Shown piece after piece: positions 1-8,133 of a stretch of DNA of 64,000 nt. The DNA is taken from assembly GCA_947487895.1 (NCBI GenBank), contig CANKYF010000003.1:356550-420549 (forward strand), in the 5' to 3' direction. The notes beneath the pieces were generated by a model. The model was not told the DNA's origin, made no database searches, and saw only the letters and a list, made by a program, of their open reading frames with translations. The first letter of the stretch is position 1; each line of letters begins with the position of its first letter. The position numbers and the translations under genes are program-made. The stretch comes from an uncultured Flavobacteriaceae bacterium (GTDB lineage: Bacteria > Bacteroidota > Bacteroidia > Flavobacteriales > Flavobacteriaceae).

Positions 1-2259
1 TATTCCTAAATCTACGTCATAATAATTGGTAAACTCATCTATAAACAGGTACAGTTCTCCTTTAACATATATCTTAGCTGCTAACTGGTTTTTATTTTGC
101 TTATACCAGTTTCTTAAAGTAGTTTTTGCTAAATTAGGTATGCTTCTTTCTGCAGCTATTCCCATTACATTTTTAGACAAAGTAGTATTTAAAATAGCAT
201 TCGTTAACCTTGGAAACTTACTTCCTAATTTATTATACTTAACATTATTGGCCATCATTTTAGCTCTAAAAGACGGCGGATTTTCTTTTTGATATTGATA
301 TAAAAACTCTGCTTTAAAACTTGCTACATCAACATTGCTTGGACACTCACTAGCACAAGCTTTACAGCTTAAACAGAGATCAAAAACTTGTTTTAATTCC
401 TCGTGATTAAACTTATTCTTTTTATCTGAATTGGTTAAAAATTCTCTTAAAGCATTAGCTCTTGCTCTAGTAGTATCTTTTTCATTTTTTGTAGCTCTAT
501 AACTGGGACACATCGTACCACCTGCAGATACTGATTTTCTACAATCTCCTGAACCATTACATTTTTCCGCAGCTTTTAAAAGCCCTTCAGAATCTGAAAA
601 ATCTAGTAAAGTTTCAATTTCAGGTTCTTTTCTATCAATTTCATAACGCAACGATTTATCCATTGGAAATGCATCCACTATTTTCCCTTTATTGAATACA
701 TTATTAGGGTCAAAAATGTTTTTAATTCGTCTTAATAATTGATAATTTTTATCCCCAATCATTAATGGTAAAAACTCAGCACGCACAATCCCATCGCCAT
801 GTTCACCACTAAATGATCCCTTATATTTCTTTACAAGTTTAGCTGTATTAGTTGTGATTTCTCTAAATAGCGCTACATCTTTAGAATCTTTTAAATTTAG
901 AATAGGGCGCAAATGAATTTCGCCAGCCCCAGCATGTGCATAATAAACCGCTTTTTGATTGTAGCCGTCCATCATTTTTGTAAACTCAACTATGTAATTT
1001 GGCAAATCTTTTAAATCTACTGCAGTGTCTTCAATACAAGCGACAGCCTTAGCATCTCCAACAATATTACCTAACAAGCCTAAGCCTGCTTTTCTAAGAT
1101 TTAAAGCTTTATTAATATCTTCATTATACAATTCTGGGAAAGCATAACCAAAACCTGCTTCCTTTAAATCTTGAATTAATTGAGTAGTTAGCTTTTTTAA
1201 ATCTTCTTTAGTTTCTGCTCTAAGCTCTAGCATTAAAACAGCTTCTGGATCACCCTCAATAAAAAACCTATTTTTAAGTTGCTCTCTATTGTTTTTAGTA
1301 CAATCTAGAATGGTTTTGTCTAACAATTCACACGCATACAAATTATGCTTCATAGCAATAACAGTAGCTTCTAAACTTTCATGTACACTTGTAAAATGGG
1401 GCACAATTAATACCTCTTCTTTTGGAGGCAGGTTATCTAACTGTAATTTAATAGCTGTTGAAAATGCCAAAGTCCCCTCACTACCAGATAATAACTTAGC
1501 TATGTTAATTTTATCAACTAATCCATTTTCAGAATCACTATCTAAAAAAGTATCTACAGCATACCCAGTATTTCTTCTATGTATGGTTTTATTAGGGAAT
1601 TCTTTATGGATTTCCTCTTGAATTTCTGTATCTGAAAGTTCTTCAATTAAGGATTTATAAATATTACTTTCTAAATCTTTCCCTTTTATTTTTTCAGCCA
1701 GCTCTTCTTCATTTAAAGAATTAAAAACAACTTCTGACCCATTTGATAATATCGTTTCTAATTCTAGAACTTTATCTCTAGTAACACCATATTTTATAGA
1801 GGTAGAACCAGAGGAATTATTCCCAACCATACCCCCAATCATACATCTATTACTGGTTGATGTATTTGGTGAAAAAAACAATCCGTGAGGTTTTAAAAAA
1901 AGGTTGAGATCATCTCTAATAATACCTGGTTTTACTGTTACGGTTTTTTCTTCTTTATTAAACTGAATAATCTCGGTAAAATATTTTGAAACATCAACCA
2001 CAATACCATCACCCACACATTGTCCTGCCAAAGATGTTCCTGCTGTTCTAGGTATTAAAGTGGTGTCATTCTCATAAGCAAATGCAATAAGTTTTTTTAA
2101 GTCTTGTTTGTCTTTTGGAAATGCTACTGCTAATGGAATTTTTCTATACACCGATGCATCTGTAGTGTAGATACTTTTATGCAAATCATCAAAAAACAAC
2201 TCCCCCTTTAATTGATTTGAAAGGTGTTCTAATTGTTTTTTGAGATTTGCTTCTTGCAT
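1..2259 (-). CDS. FAD-linked oxidase / 4Fe-4S dehydrogenase (YdiJ/GlcD-like), C-terminus cut by window edge
   Basis: Translating the minus strand from the ATG at 2257-2259 gives an open frame of 753 codons to the window edge. Residues about 40-270 form a FAD_binding_4 (PCMH) domain with the flavin loop PRTAGTSLAGQ and the GGMVGNNSSG segment. The FAD-oxidase C-terminal domain follows and contains SGEHGDG. Two cysteine groups come next: CNGSGDC...MCP near residue 565 and the ferredoxin-like CLSCKACASECP near residue 635. Family members are about 970-1020 aa, so roughly 220-260 residues, normally a CCG/heterodisulfide-reductase-like region, are missing here only because the window ends. The family oxidises D-2-hydroxyacids such as D-lactate or D-2-hydroxyglutarate; the substrate cannot be told from the sequence. 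It is separated from the secretion operon upstream by a terminator hairpin. Confidence 0.9.
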   Translation of the reverse strand, partial: MQEANLKKQLEHLSNQLKGELFFDDLHKSIYTTDASVYRKIPLAVAFPKDKQDLKKLIAFAYENDTTLIPRTAGTSLAGQCVGDGIVVDVSKYFTEIIQFNKEEKTVTVKPGIIRDDLNLFLKPHGLFFSPNTSTSNRCMIGGMVGNNSSGSTSIKYGVTRDKVLELETILSNGSEVVFNSLNEEELAEKIKGKDLESNIYKSLIEELSDTEIQEEIHKEFPNKTIHRRNTGYAVDTFLDSDSENGLVDKINIAKLLSGSEGTLAFSTAIKLQLDNLPPKEEVLIVPHFTSVHESLEATVIAMKHNLYACELLDKTILDCTKNNREQLKNRFFIEGDPEAVLMLELRAETKEDLKKLTTQLIQDLKEAGFGYAFPELYNEDINKALNLRKAGLGLLGNIVGDAKAVACIEDTAVDLKDLPNYIVEFTKMMDGYNQKAVYYAHAGAGEIHLRPILNLKDSKDVALFREITTNTAKLVKKYKGSFSGEHGDGIVRAEFLPLMIGDKNYQLLRRIKNIFDPNNVFNKGKIVDAFPMDKSLRYEIDRKEPEIETLLDFSDSEGLLKAAEKCNGSGDCRKSVSAGGTMCPSYRATKNEKDTTRARANALREFLTNSDKKNKFNHEELKQVFDLCLSCKACASECPSNVDVASFKAEFLYQYQKENPPSFRAKMMANNVKYNKLGSKFPRLTNAILNTTLSKNVMGIAAERSIPNLAKTTLRNWYKQNKNQLAAKIYVKGELYLFIDEFTNYYDVDLGI

Positions 2260-2297
2260 ACTAGTGTTTTAAGCGAATATAGGTCATTCAACAAAAA

Positions 2298-2327
2298 AAG
2301 CCTAAACTACAAATGTAATTTAAGCTT
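2298..2327 (-). terminator. Terminator after the minus-strand T2SS operon
   Basis: An imperfect hairpin with 13-nt arms (2298-2310 and 2315-2327) and a short loop is followed, reading the minus strand, by a run of seven T. It lies between gspF (ending at 2393) and the dehydrogenase gene start (2259), so it would end the operon that starts at 6375. Confidence 0.6.
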
Positions 2328-2392
2328 TGAGGAATGTTCCTGCTGTTCCAATAAATCATGAAGGTAGAATTCTCTAAATTAATAAACTAAAA

Positions 2393-3529
2393 CTACCCCA
2401 TAACACTACTCAGTTTAAACATAGGTAAGTACATTGCAATTAGTATAACACCAACCAAAACACCTATTATAAGAATTATAAAAGGTTCTAAAAGTGTAGA
2501 TAGCATTTTAGATTTTTGTTGCACTTTACTATTGTACTGCTTATTCAATCTTTCAAATATGTATTCTGTTTCATTAGTTTCTTCAGCAACTTTAACTAAA
2601 GCTATCATTTTATCATCAAAAATTTTATGCTTTTTTAAGCTTTCACTCAAACTAGCGCCTCTTAGAACATATGTTTCAACTTCAGATAATGCATTTTCTA
2701 ATGGTATAAACTGAATCATTTGTTTTACAAGTTGTATGCTATTGATGATGGGCACTTTTGATGCAGTTAATAGTGTAACAGCCTGTGTAAACTGCGATAA
2801 ATAAACCGTTTTAATAAAGTCTCCAATAATAGGAATTTTTAATGTTAACTTATCTAAAATAGCTTTAGCTCGTCTTCTTTTCTTTATAATCATTTTTAAT
2901 AAAACCAATAGAAATAGAAACAATAGTAGTACCCAACCATAACTACTCAATAATTCAGAAGCCCTTATAATAAGTTTAGTTATAGCTGGTAATTCAACAC
3001 CTTGTTGTTCAAAAATATCCTGAAACATTGGTACTACATAATGCAACATAAAAAACACTACTAACACTGCTGTGCTTAAAATTATTATTGGGTAAGTTAA
3101 TGCACTTATTAGGTTTCTCCTTTGTTCATTTTTTCTTGCAAAAAAACTTCCTAACTGGTCAATCACCTGAGATAAGGTGCCCGTTTCTTCTCCAATCTCT
3201 ATAGAATAAAATTCATAATTGGTAAACTCCTTATGGGCTTTTAAAGCTTCTGACAGGCTGTTTCCTGAAATAATACTACCTGATATTTTATTTGTAAGGT
3301 CCTTGTTTTGAGATTTCTTTTGAGATTTTTCTATAAGTTCTAATGCTTCTTTTAATGATACTCCAGCCTTTAACAAAACTCCCAATTCAGTATAAAAGGC
3401 CTCTTTTACTTTATTTGAAAACGCTGTATGAAACAGTTGAATGTCCTTCTTTAAAAATGACACTTCTTTAGAAACGTTCTTTTTGTTTTGTTCCTCTTTT
3501 AAAATTATATTTTCAAGCTGAAATCCCAT
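2393..3529 (-). CDS. gspF: Type II secretion system F family inner-membrane platform protein
   Basis: 378 aa, close to the usual ~400 aa of GspF/PilC. It has the two repeated cytoplasmic four-helix domains (about residues 40-155 and 245-345; FYTELGVLLKAGVSLKEALE and the related TQAVTLLTASKVPIINSIQ) and three hydrophobic segments (about 140-170, 195-220 and 345-372). GspF forms the membrane platform that couples the ATPase to pseudopilus growth. It is the last gene of the minus-strand operon and starts 2 nt after the stop of the preceding pseudopilin gene. The N-terminal ~35 residues are a charged extension. No PilT-type retraction ATPase gene is visible in the window, which favours secretion over a twitching pilus. 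Confidence 0.92.
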   Translation of the reverse strand: MGFQLENIILKEEQNKKNVSKEVSFLKKDIQLFHTAFSNKVKEAFYTELGVLLKAGVSLKEALELIEKSQKKSQNKDLTNKISGSIISGNSLSEALKAHKEFTNYEFYSIEIGEETGTLSQVIDQLGSFFARKNEQRRNLISALTYPIIILSTAVLVVFFMLHYVVPMFQDIFEQQGVELPAITKLIIRASELLSSYGWVLLLFLFLLVLLKMIIKKRRRAKAILDKLTLKIPIIGDFIKTVYLSQFTQAVTLLTASKVPIINSIQLVKQMIQFIPLENALSEVETYVLRGASLSESLKKHKIFDDKMIALVKVAEETNETEYIFERLNKQYNSKVQQKSKMLSTLLEPFIILIIGVLVGVILIAMYLPMFKLSSVMG

Positions 3530-3531
3530 AT

Positions 3532-3996
3532 TTAATCTAAAAATGATGCTGCCGAATTTTGTTTATATACAAAGAGTGTTTGTGAAAATGCTACTTTTGA
3601 AGTTATTAACTTCAATGCATCTATTCTGCCTTCAGATATCCTTTCTCCATTAAAATAAAACTGTTTGCTTTCAATTTTAACATGTAATGTATCAAAAGGG
3701 GTTACTAAAAAATTTTCATGGAACTTATAAGTGGTTGTATCTATTTCAGACGAAAACATCAACTCATCTTCTAATGGCCTGTAACTTATTTTAGAAAATC
3801 TATTAAAATCTAAATTTATAAGTTGTTCCATCTTATCAATTTCAAGATTCCTGCTTAAGTTCACCTGAATACCCTTCATATGTTTTTGTACCATAGATAA
3901 TACAGAAAATGCCATACCCATAACAATGGTAGTGATAATAATAACAATAACCATTTCACTTAAGGTATAGGCTTCTATTTTATGTTTAGTTTGCAA
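3532..3996 (-). CDS. Minor pseudopilin (type IV prepilin-like)
   Basis: 154 aa with a short basic leader followed by AYTLSEMVIVIIITTIVMG, a class III prepilin methylation segment (small residue, then TLSE with Glu at +5, then a ~20-residue hydrophobic helix). The remaining ~110 residues would be the globular part. Position and size suit a GspH/GspJ-type minor pseudopilin of the pseudopilus tip, but the exact role is not assignable by eye. It overlaps the preceding pseudopilin gene by 11 nt, so the genes are translationally coupled. The prepilin peptidase encoded at 19611-20093 would process it. Confidence 0.8.
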   Translation of the reverse strand: MQTKHKIEAYTLSEMVIVIIITTIVMGMAFSVLSMVQKHMKGIQVNLSRNLEIDKMEQLINLDFNRFSKISYRPLEDELMFSSEIDTTTYKFHENFLVTPFDTLHVKIESKQFYFNGERISEGRIDALKLITSKVAFSQTLFVYKQNSAASFLD

Positions 3997-4318
3997 TAAA
4001 ATTTCTTGAGATTAGATGTTTAGAGTCTGTATGTATTGCTTCAATAATTACAATTTGCTTATCTTTTTCCTTATACTTTTCTATACTTATATGCCATTGC
4101 CCAAACACATCATTATAAGGTACAACTATCTTATCATTTACATACAAATATTCCATCTCATTTAAATGAGTTTCTATAGATCTTGTATTTGACTTTATAT
4201 TGCTTGAAAACAAATTGTTTAGTATCATACTTGCCAACATAAAAGCAACTACAATTAATACAGAAGCCACTAGAGTTTCCATTAAGGTTGATGCTCTTAT
4301 CTTTTTTAATACAACCAT
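3986..4318 (-). CDS. Minor pseudopilin (GspI/PilV-like)
   Basis: 110 aa. The N-terminus reads IRASTLMETLVASVLIVVAF: a basic leader, a prepilin-type STLMETL motif with Glu at +5, and a hydrophobic helix to about residue 30. The short globular remainder contains a WHISIEKYKEKDKQIVIIEA strand-rich stretch. Small size and the METLVA motif are typical of GspI/PilV minor pseudopilins. It overlaps both neighbours (13 nt with the 422-aa gene upstream, 11 nt with the next pseudopilin). Confidence 0.78.
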   Translation of the reverse strand: MVVLKKIRASTLMETLVASVLIVVAFMLASMILNNLFSSNIKSNTRSIETHLNEMEYLYVNDKIVVPYNDVFGQWHISIEKYKEKDKQIVIIEAIHTDSKHLISRNFIAN

Positions 4319-5574
4319 TTAGTTATTCCTTTTTTAGAATTAAGAAAGCTTAACCCGACGTATTCACCTGATAGATTATCAACTATAATCTGTCCATTAT
4401 AAATATGATTTTGATACATTGATCCTGATTGATTTGCAACAAAACCCGAAGTAAAAACAGCGCCTTTAATCTCACCTAACAATTCTATATTTTTATTGCA
4501 AAATACTTCACCATATATTTTCACTTTATCTTGTATTATAATTTGAGGGTGATAATTTTTATCATTTCCCAAAAAAATCACCACCCCTTTTACTAATGAC
4601 CCTTTGCTTAACTCAATAAAAGATGGATTATCTAATTTGTTTTTTTGATGATTATATGCATCTGTATTATTTAAAACCAATGCAGAAGGATAGGTGAGTT
4701 CACAATTTTTTCCAACTGTAATTTTTTTAGTTGCAAAGGCTTGAAAACATCCTTTTACATGATGTTTTACTTCTATTTCTGGTGCAATTAATAAGACATC
4801 TTTAAGCTTAGATTGTGAATGCACTGTAATTTTTGTGCCTGATTGTACTACAATATTCCCTGTAAAAGCCTCATCAAATAATTCAATAGCATAAGAGCTA
4901 TAGAGTAGTTTAATGGGGTTGTAAAATGAATTTTCAAGTTTTTTACTGTTCTGTACATCTAAAAACATTGTATTTTCTGCATTCTTGTATTTATAAGGGG
5001 TTATTTCAATCTCGTTTTTCAATGAGTTTGAAAATTGAGGTAATTGACCACTAAATTTTGTATTGCCATAAATAAGGGCATTGCCATAATATGAATGTCC
5101 TGAAATATTACCAGTTCTTATACCTTGTTTAGGCACATAAGCAAGCCCTTGTATTTTTGTATTTCCAACCAATACTAATGGCTTATTATGGTCTTCTAAA
5201 TAAAGGGCTGTTCTTTTTGTTTTTAATTGCCTTCCCCCCACCAACGCTATTTTTTTTAAAACCTTATTTTTTATTTTAGAAACCGACGTCACCTTCTCAA
5301 AAACACCCCAATGGGTCTTATGTATTTTTACTGTTTTAAACGTCTCATTAAAAATATTTAGTTCTAAAGTATCTCTAAGTAAATCTGAATTTTGAGTTGC
5401 ATACAACATCCCTTTATCACAATTTTTAATAACTTCTAAAGAGACATTTGTTTGTATTTTAAAATGCTTATGAGTGTGAAGTAGTATAATGAATGCTCCC
5501 AATACCAATGCTATAACTACAACAACGTACATAGTAAACTGTAAAGCACCTGCATTTAGCTTTTTTACTATCAT
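4306..5574 (-). CDS. Large membrane-anchored T2SS-associated protein with beta-helix-like repeats
   Basis: 422 aa. A basic N-terminus (KKLNAGALQFTMYVVVVIAL) leads into one hydrophobic helix (about residues 12-32). It resembles a prepilin but lacks the Glu at +5, as in GspK. The rest is extracytoplasmic, and its second half has short repeats of the type G-N-T-K/I-x-G (GNTKIQGLAYVPKQG, YGNALIYGNTKFSG, IIIQDKVKIYGEVFCNKNIEL), suggesting a solenoid or bactofilin-like beta-helix. I do not recognise a named family. Its place between the GspC-like and GspI-like genes, with overlaps of 4 and 13 nt, suggests a structural part of the pseudopilus tip (GspK position) or a periplasmic scaffold. Confidence 0.7.
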   Translation of the reverse strand: MIVKKLNAGALQFTMYVVVVIALVLGAFIILLHTHKHFKIQTNVSLEVIKNCDKGMLYATQNSDLLRDTLELNIFNETFKTVKIHKTHWGVFEKVTSVSKIKNKVLKKIALVGGRQLKTKRTALYLEDHNKPLVLVGNTKIQGLAYVPKQGIRTGNISGHSYYGNALIYGNTKFSGQLPQFSNSLKNEIEITPYKYKNAENTMFLDVQNSKKLENSFYNPIKLLYSSYAIELFDEAFTGNIVVQSGTKITVHSQSKLKDVLLIAPEIEVKHHVKGCFQAFATKKITVGKNCELTYPSALVLNNTDAYNHQKNKLDNPSFIELSKGSLVKGVVIFLGNDKNYHPQIIIQDKVKIYGEVFCNKNIELLGEIKGAVFTSGFVANQSGSMYQNHIYNGQIIVDNLSGEYVGLSFLNSKKGITKWLY

Positions 5575-6026
5575 CTTCTTTTAATTATTTTATGACTTCC
5601 TTTAAACGATATTTTTATTTGCTTTGAGTTACCACTAATTAATTTAATGTTATTTAATACTTGACCTTGCTTCATTAAAAATTGCTGCCCGTCTATAGAA
5701 ATAATAAAAATGTGGGTCTTAGTATTTCTTTTAGAGATATTACCATGATATAGTATAGGTTTCCATTCTATTTGTCCTGTTATAGTTTTCTTAGCTTTAA
5801 CTTCTTTTTTAACTTGTAATGTTCCTAAGAAAGGATCTCTATTTACTGCTGTAATTGAAAATGTATCTACTTGTTTAATTGTGTCTGGTTTAAACGAGAT
5901 ATCAACACGTTTTTGGCGTAATTCTGGGACACTTGGTTTTATAGTACTAAGTACCTTATAACCAATAATACCCCATACAATAAGAACCAATACCAAAAGC
6001 ATATATGTTTTGGTTTTATTCTTCAA
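5571..6026 (-). CDS. GspC/PilP-like inner-membrane T2SS protein
   Basis: 151 aa with one N-terminal membrane helix (about residues 7-26, MLLVLVLIVWGIIGYKVL) and a periplasmic region holding a NRDPFLG motif near residue 65, the hallmark with which GspC/PilP homology regions begin. A small beta-rich domain follows (GQIEWKPILYHGNISK, FIISIDGQQFLMKQGQ). In T2SS such proteins link the inner-membrane platform to the secretin's N0 domain. It shares an 11-nt overlap with the lipoprotein gene upstream and a 4-nt overlap with the next gene. Confidence 0.72.
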   Translation of the reverse strand: MKNKTKTYMLLVLVLIVWGIIGYKVLSTIKPSVPELRQKRVDISFKPDTIKQVDTFSITAVNRDPFLGTLQVKKEVKAKKTITGQIEWKPILYHGNISKRNTKTHIFIISIDGQQFLMKQGQVLNNIKLISGNSKQIKISFKGSHKIIKRR

Positions 6027-6375
6027 TGGTAAAACTTTGTGTGCTGTAGTCTGTATTATACCCCGAGTTTTCTGCTCTTATACGCCATTCATAGTTATTA
6101 TTTTCTAAGGCGATGTTAAAACTTGTAGCATTTAAGATAGAATCTGCAATAATTTGATTAGCCTCAGCAAAATTTGGAGTGGCTATTTGTAATTTGTAAG
6201 ATTCGGCATCTTCCACATTTTCCCAATTAAAAACAATGTCTCCAGCTTGCAAAACTGTTTCATTTTTTGGTGCTAAAACTTGTACCGTTGTATTAGAAAT
6301 ATCAACAACCTCAATGAGTTCTTCACATGAAATAACACCAAATAAAACAATCAAATAAAACAACAACTTCTTCAT
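6016..6375 (-). CDS. Small lipoprotein with a fibronectin III-like domain, first gene of the minus T2SS operon
   Basis: 119 aa. Signal peptide MKKLLFYLIVLFGVISC with a lipobox ending at Cys17. The mature part looks like one Ig/fibronectin III-like sandwich (VLAPKNETVLQAGDIVFNWE...AESYKLQIATP...YEWRIRAENSG), as found in SusE-type and other Bacteroidota surface lipoproteins. It is translationally coupled to the GspC-like gene. It may act as a pilotin or an outer-membrane anchor for the secretin, but this rests on gene position only. Confidence 0.75.
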   Translation of the reverse strand: MKKLLFYLIVLFGVISCEELIEVVDISNTTVQVLAPKNETVLQAGDIVFNWENVEDAESYKLQIATPNFAEANQIIADSILNATSFNIALENNNYEWRIRAENSGYNTDYSTQSFTIEE

Positions 6376-6480
6376 TATTTATAACTTGAATTAATTTGCT
6401 TTTGGGTTCTTACTTACCAAATAGTGATATAAATTTAATGTAGAAAAATAGTGCGTTTAATGGTTTAACTAATATGGTTT

Positions 6481-6503
6481 AACCTTAGTTTGAGTAAGGT
6501 TGC
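6481..6503. promoter_or_regulatory. GTAAGG-type inverted motif upstream of the minus T2SS operon
   Basis: AACCTTA (6481-6487) and TAAGGTT (6495-6501) form a perfect 7-bp inverted repeat about 105-125 bp upstream of the lipoprotein start at 6375. The same GTAAGG(C/T)TT word appears several times in front of the other T2SS half (18250-18382). I infer a shared binding site, possibly for the response regulator at 18495. Confidence 0.4.
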
Positions 6504-6588
6504 TAAATTATTTAGACATCTTTGGTATTATTCTAAGTCTGTGTTCGTTTATAACAAGTGGAAGTTAAATTATGTATTGTATAACAAA

Positions 6589-6606
6589 CCACCTCGTTAA
6601 AGGTGG
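6589..6606. repeat. Small hairpin at the end of the RHS island
   Basis: Perfect 6-bp inverted repeat CCACCT / AGGTGG with a 6-nt loop. There is no clear T run on either side, so it is not called a terminator. Confidence 0.4.
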
Positions 6607-6631
6607 CTTCTATCTTTATTTGTCTTACTCT

Positions 6632-6660
6632 TACCGCCACTCGTGAGGACACGAGCGGTA
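6632..6660. repeat. REP-like palindrome
   Basis: CTCGTG AGGA CACGAG (6640-6655), extended outward by TACCG / CGGTA across a 3-nt bulge. This G+C-rich hairpin resembles dispersed palindromes common in Bacteroidota intergenic DNA. Related fragments lie nearby: GACCC-AGCGG-GGGTC at 6682-6696, a similar CCCAGCGGGG at 6850-6860, and a 23-bp imperfect palindrome at 7411-7433. No REP-associated transposase gene is in the window. Confidence 0.5.
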
Positions 6661-6694
6661 GCCGTTACTTTGACAAACTATGACCCAGCGGGGG

Positions 6695-6822
6695 TCTTTA
6701 ATATAACTATAAGCAAAGAAAAACAGCAATTAAACGTTTTGTTAACTACTGTTTTTCAATGATTTAAATTTTATTTTATAGTAATGTCCTATTTTGACCC
6801 ATTACCATTTTGACCCATTACC
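6695..6822. repeat. RHS-island repeat, copy A (short form)
   Basis: About 113 bp starting at TCTTTAATAT and ending in GACCCATTACC, with the terminal 15-bp unit (TTTGACCCATTACC type) doubled. It matches copies at 7565-7676 and 9550-9678. Inside is a 9-bp stem, GAAAAACAG / CTGTTTTTC, around a loop that contains AAACGTTT. Reading the minus strand, the copy lies downstream of the third immunity gene, just as the other copies follow their immunity genes. Confidence 0.8.
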
Positions 6823-6844
6823 CAAACTCGAACTAGCGCACATA

Positions 6845-7027
6845 CTATAACCCAGCGGGGGGATTAAAATCTTCAATAATGGTCTCTATATAACTTTCGT
6901 CAAGATCTATTTTTTCAACAATATCTTTTAAAGTTTTTATATCATTTTCCTTAATAGCCTTGTCAAATTTGTCCATAAGATCACTAACATATAACCTCTC
7001 GTTAACTGTCATTCCTCCGTAATCCAT
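6845..7027 (-). CDS. Small immunity protein of the third RHS tip module
   Basis: 60 aa, MDYGGMTVNERLYVSDLMDKF..., acidic and helical. I recognise the N-terminal MxYxGMTVNERLxxSGLMDxFDxAV pattern from small hypothetical proteins that follow RHS tips of the kind in the neighbouring fragment, so this is very likely the cognate cytoplasmic immunity protein. It has no signal peptide. The last six residues (NPPAGL) and the stop are encoded by CCCAGCGGGG-type repeat DNA, so the natural C-terminus was probably replaced when the palindrome arrived. It begins 11 nt downstream of the toxin-fragment stop. Confidence 0.6.
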   Translation of the reverse strand: MDYGGMTVNERLYVSDLMDKFDKAIKENDIKTLKDIVEKIDLDESYIETIIEDFNPPAGL

Positions 7028-7038
7028 AATTTAAGTTT

Positions 7039-7425
7039 TTAGTTATTATTAGAATAAGTTTTATTCTTTACATTTTTTGGGTCGATAATATATTCTGGCA
7101 ACCCTCCTTTTTGATTGTCAATACGTAATGCTGCTCTTTTCTTAATAATATGCTTATTTTTTACTTTACCAGAAACAAGAAATTCAGCAGTATTAACTTT
7201 TCCTTTAGCCTGTACGCCTCCTGAAGGTAAACCTGCTGCATCCCTAAAATTATCAATTTTTCTAGGGTCTTTAGGTGTCCAAGAAAAACCATCTGCTTTT
7301 GCATCTCCACCAAAAACTCTAAATACTTTTACTTTACTATTAGCTTTTATTGCTGTAGAAATAGTCTTTGTTGCTGCTGTTGTACCTTTAGTACCTGCAA
7401 CAGCTCCGCTGGCGCTAGTTTGTAA
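7039..7425 (-). pseudogene. Orphan RHS toxin tip fragment (third module)
   Basis: An open minus-strand frame of about 128 codons without a start codon, closed upstream by a stop at 7426-7428. It reads ...KVKVFRVFGGDAKADGF..., then RKIDNFRDAAGLPSGGVQ and KGGLPEYIIDPKNV near the end. This GGDA...W.P..P..V.NFRDAAGLPSGG...GGLPEYI pattern is one I recall from C-termini of RHS and related polymorphic toxins; I cannot name the activity. No RHS core or secretion signal precedes it, so it is a displaced, silent tip that would need recombination onto an RHS gene. The 23-bp imperfect palindrome 7411-7433 marks its 5' edge. Confidence 0.6.
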
Positions 7426-7470
7426 CTAGTGCCCACAATACTGTATCCGTCCTAAAAAAGTTTACATATT

Positions 7471-7676
7471 TTACATTTAGAACATTGTATGTTTTCCATG
7501 TCCTAATTTAATACACAACAATTTAAAGATTCCTTATTTTAAAAGCTTTAAGCAATTTTAATACTCTTTAATATAGTAATAAGCAAAGAAAAACAGCAAT
7601 TAAACGTTTTGTTACCTGCTGTTTTTCAATGATTTAAATTTTATTTTATAGTAATGTCCTAATTTGACCCATTACC
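7471..7676. repeat. RHS-island repeat, copy B
   Basis: About 206 bp, highly similar to 9457-9660 (copy C); its second half matches copy A. It runs from TTACATTTAGAACATTG to GACCCATTACC. The immunity gene on its right takes its stop codon (TAA) from the GGTAATGGGTC end of the repeat, so the repeat edge coincides with the module edge. Confidence 0.85.
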
Positions 7677-8115
7677 AAGGTGTGCTATTTTCTTTTCTTT
7701 TCGAAAAATACATCCAATATTGTTCTTTTTCATTATTAACGACATAATCTTTAGGAGTGATGCCTTTAGAAATTTTCAAATAACTTACATGATCATCTTT
7801 TTTTTCAGAGTTAAAAATTATGAGTTTTTTGTTTTCGTCAATTTCAAATCTAGATTTGCCAATTACATTTTTGCCTCTATCTAAAAAAACTATAGTATCA
7901 TTAGAAACCTTAAAATCTACTATTTGAGTTAAACCAGCTTCTTTGAATATATATATATATTCTTCACTAAAGAATAATTCTTGATATTCTTCTACATTTT
8001 GATTGTTTTTTAAATCAATACCCCAAGATTGATAAATTATATTAACATCTCTGTTTCCACAATTCATAAATGATATTACATATATCAATAAACTCAATAT
8101 TTTTATATTTTTCAT
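7672..8115 (-). CDS. Putative lipoprotein immunity protein of the second RHS tip module
   Basis: 147 aa. Signal peptide with lipobox (LLIYVISFMNC, Cys at about residue 19), then a beta-rich domain (YQSWGIDLKNNQNVEEYQEL, VDFKVSNDTIVFLDRGKNV). It has no recognisable family. It follows the orphan tip gene by 18 nt on the same strand, the position of an immunity gene. A lipoprotein immunity would imply that the cognate toxin acts in the periplasm or at the envelope. The stop codon lies in repeat copy B. Confidence 0.65.
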   Translation of the reverse strand: MKNIKILSLLIYVISFMNCGNRDVNIIYQSWGIDLKNNQNVEEYQELFFSEEYIYIFKEAGLTQIVDFKVSNDTIVFLDRGKNVIGKSRFEIDENKKLIIFNSEKKDDHVSYLKISKGITPKDYVVNNEKEQYWMYFSKRKENSTPW

Positions 8116-8133
8116 AATGACAGACTCTTTATT

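Noticed and set aside
26..292. Plus-strand frame at the left edge (88 codons), and similarly 1289-1621
   Set aside because: Both lie antisense inside the dehydrogenase gene, whose protein reads cleanly through both; they are shadows.
7115..7429. Plus-strand 104-codon frame
   Set aside because: Antisense to the recognisable toxin-tip fragment.
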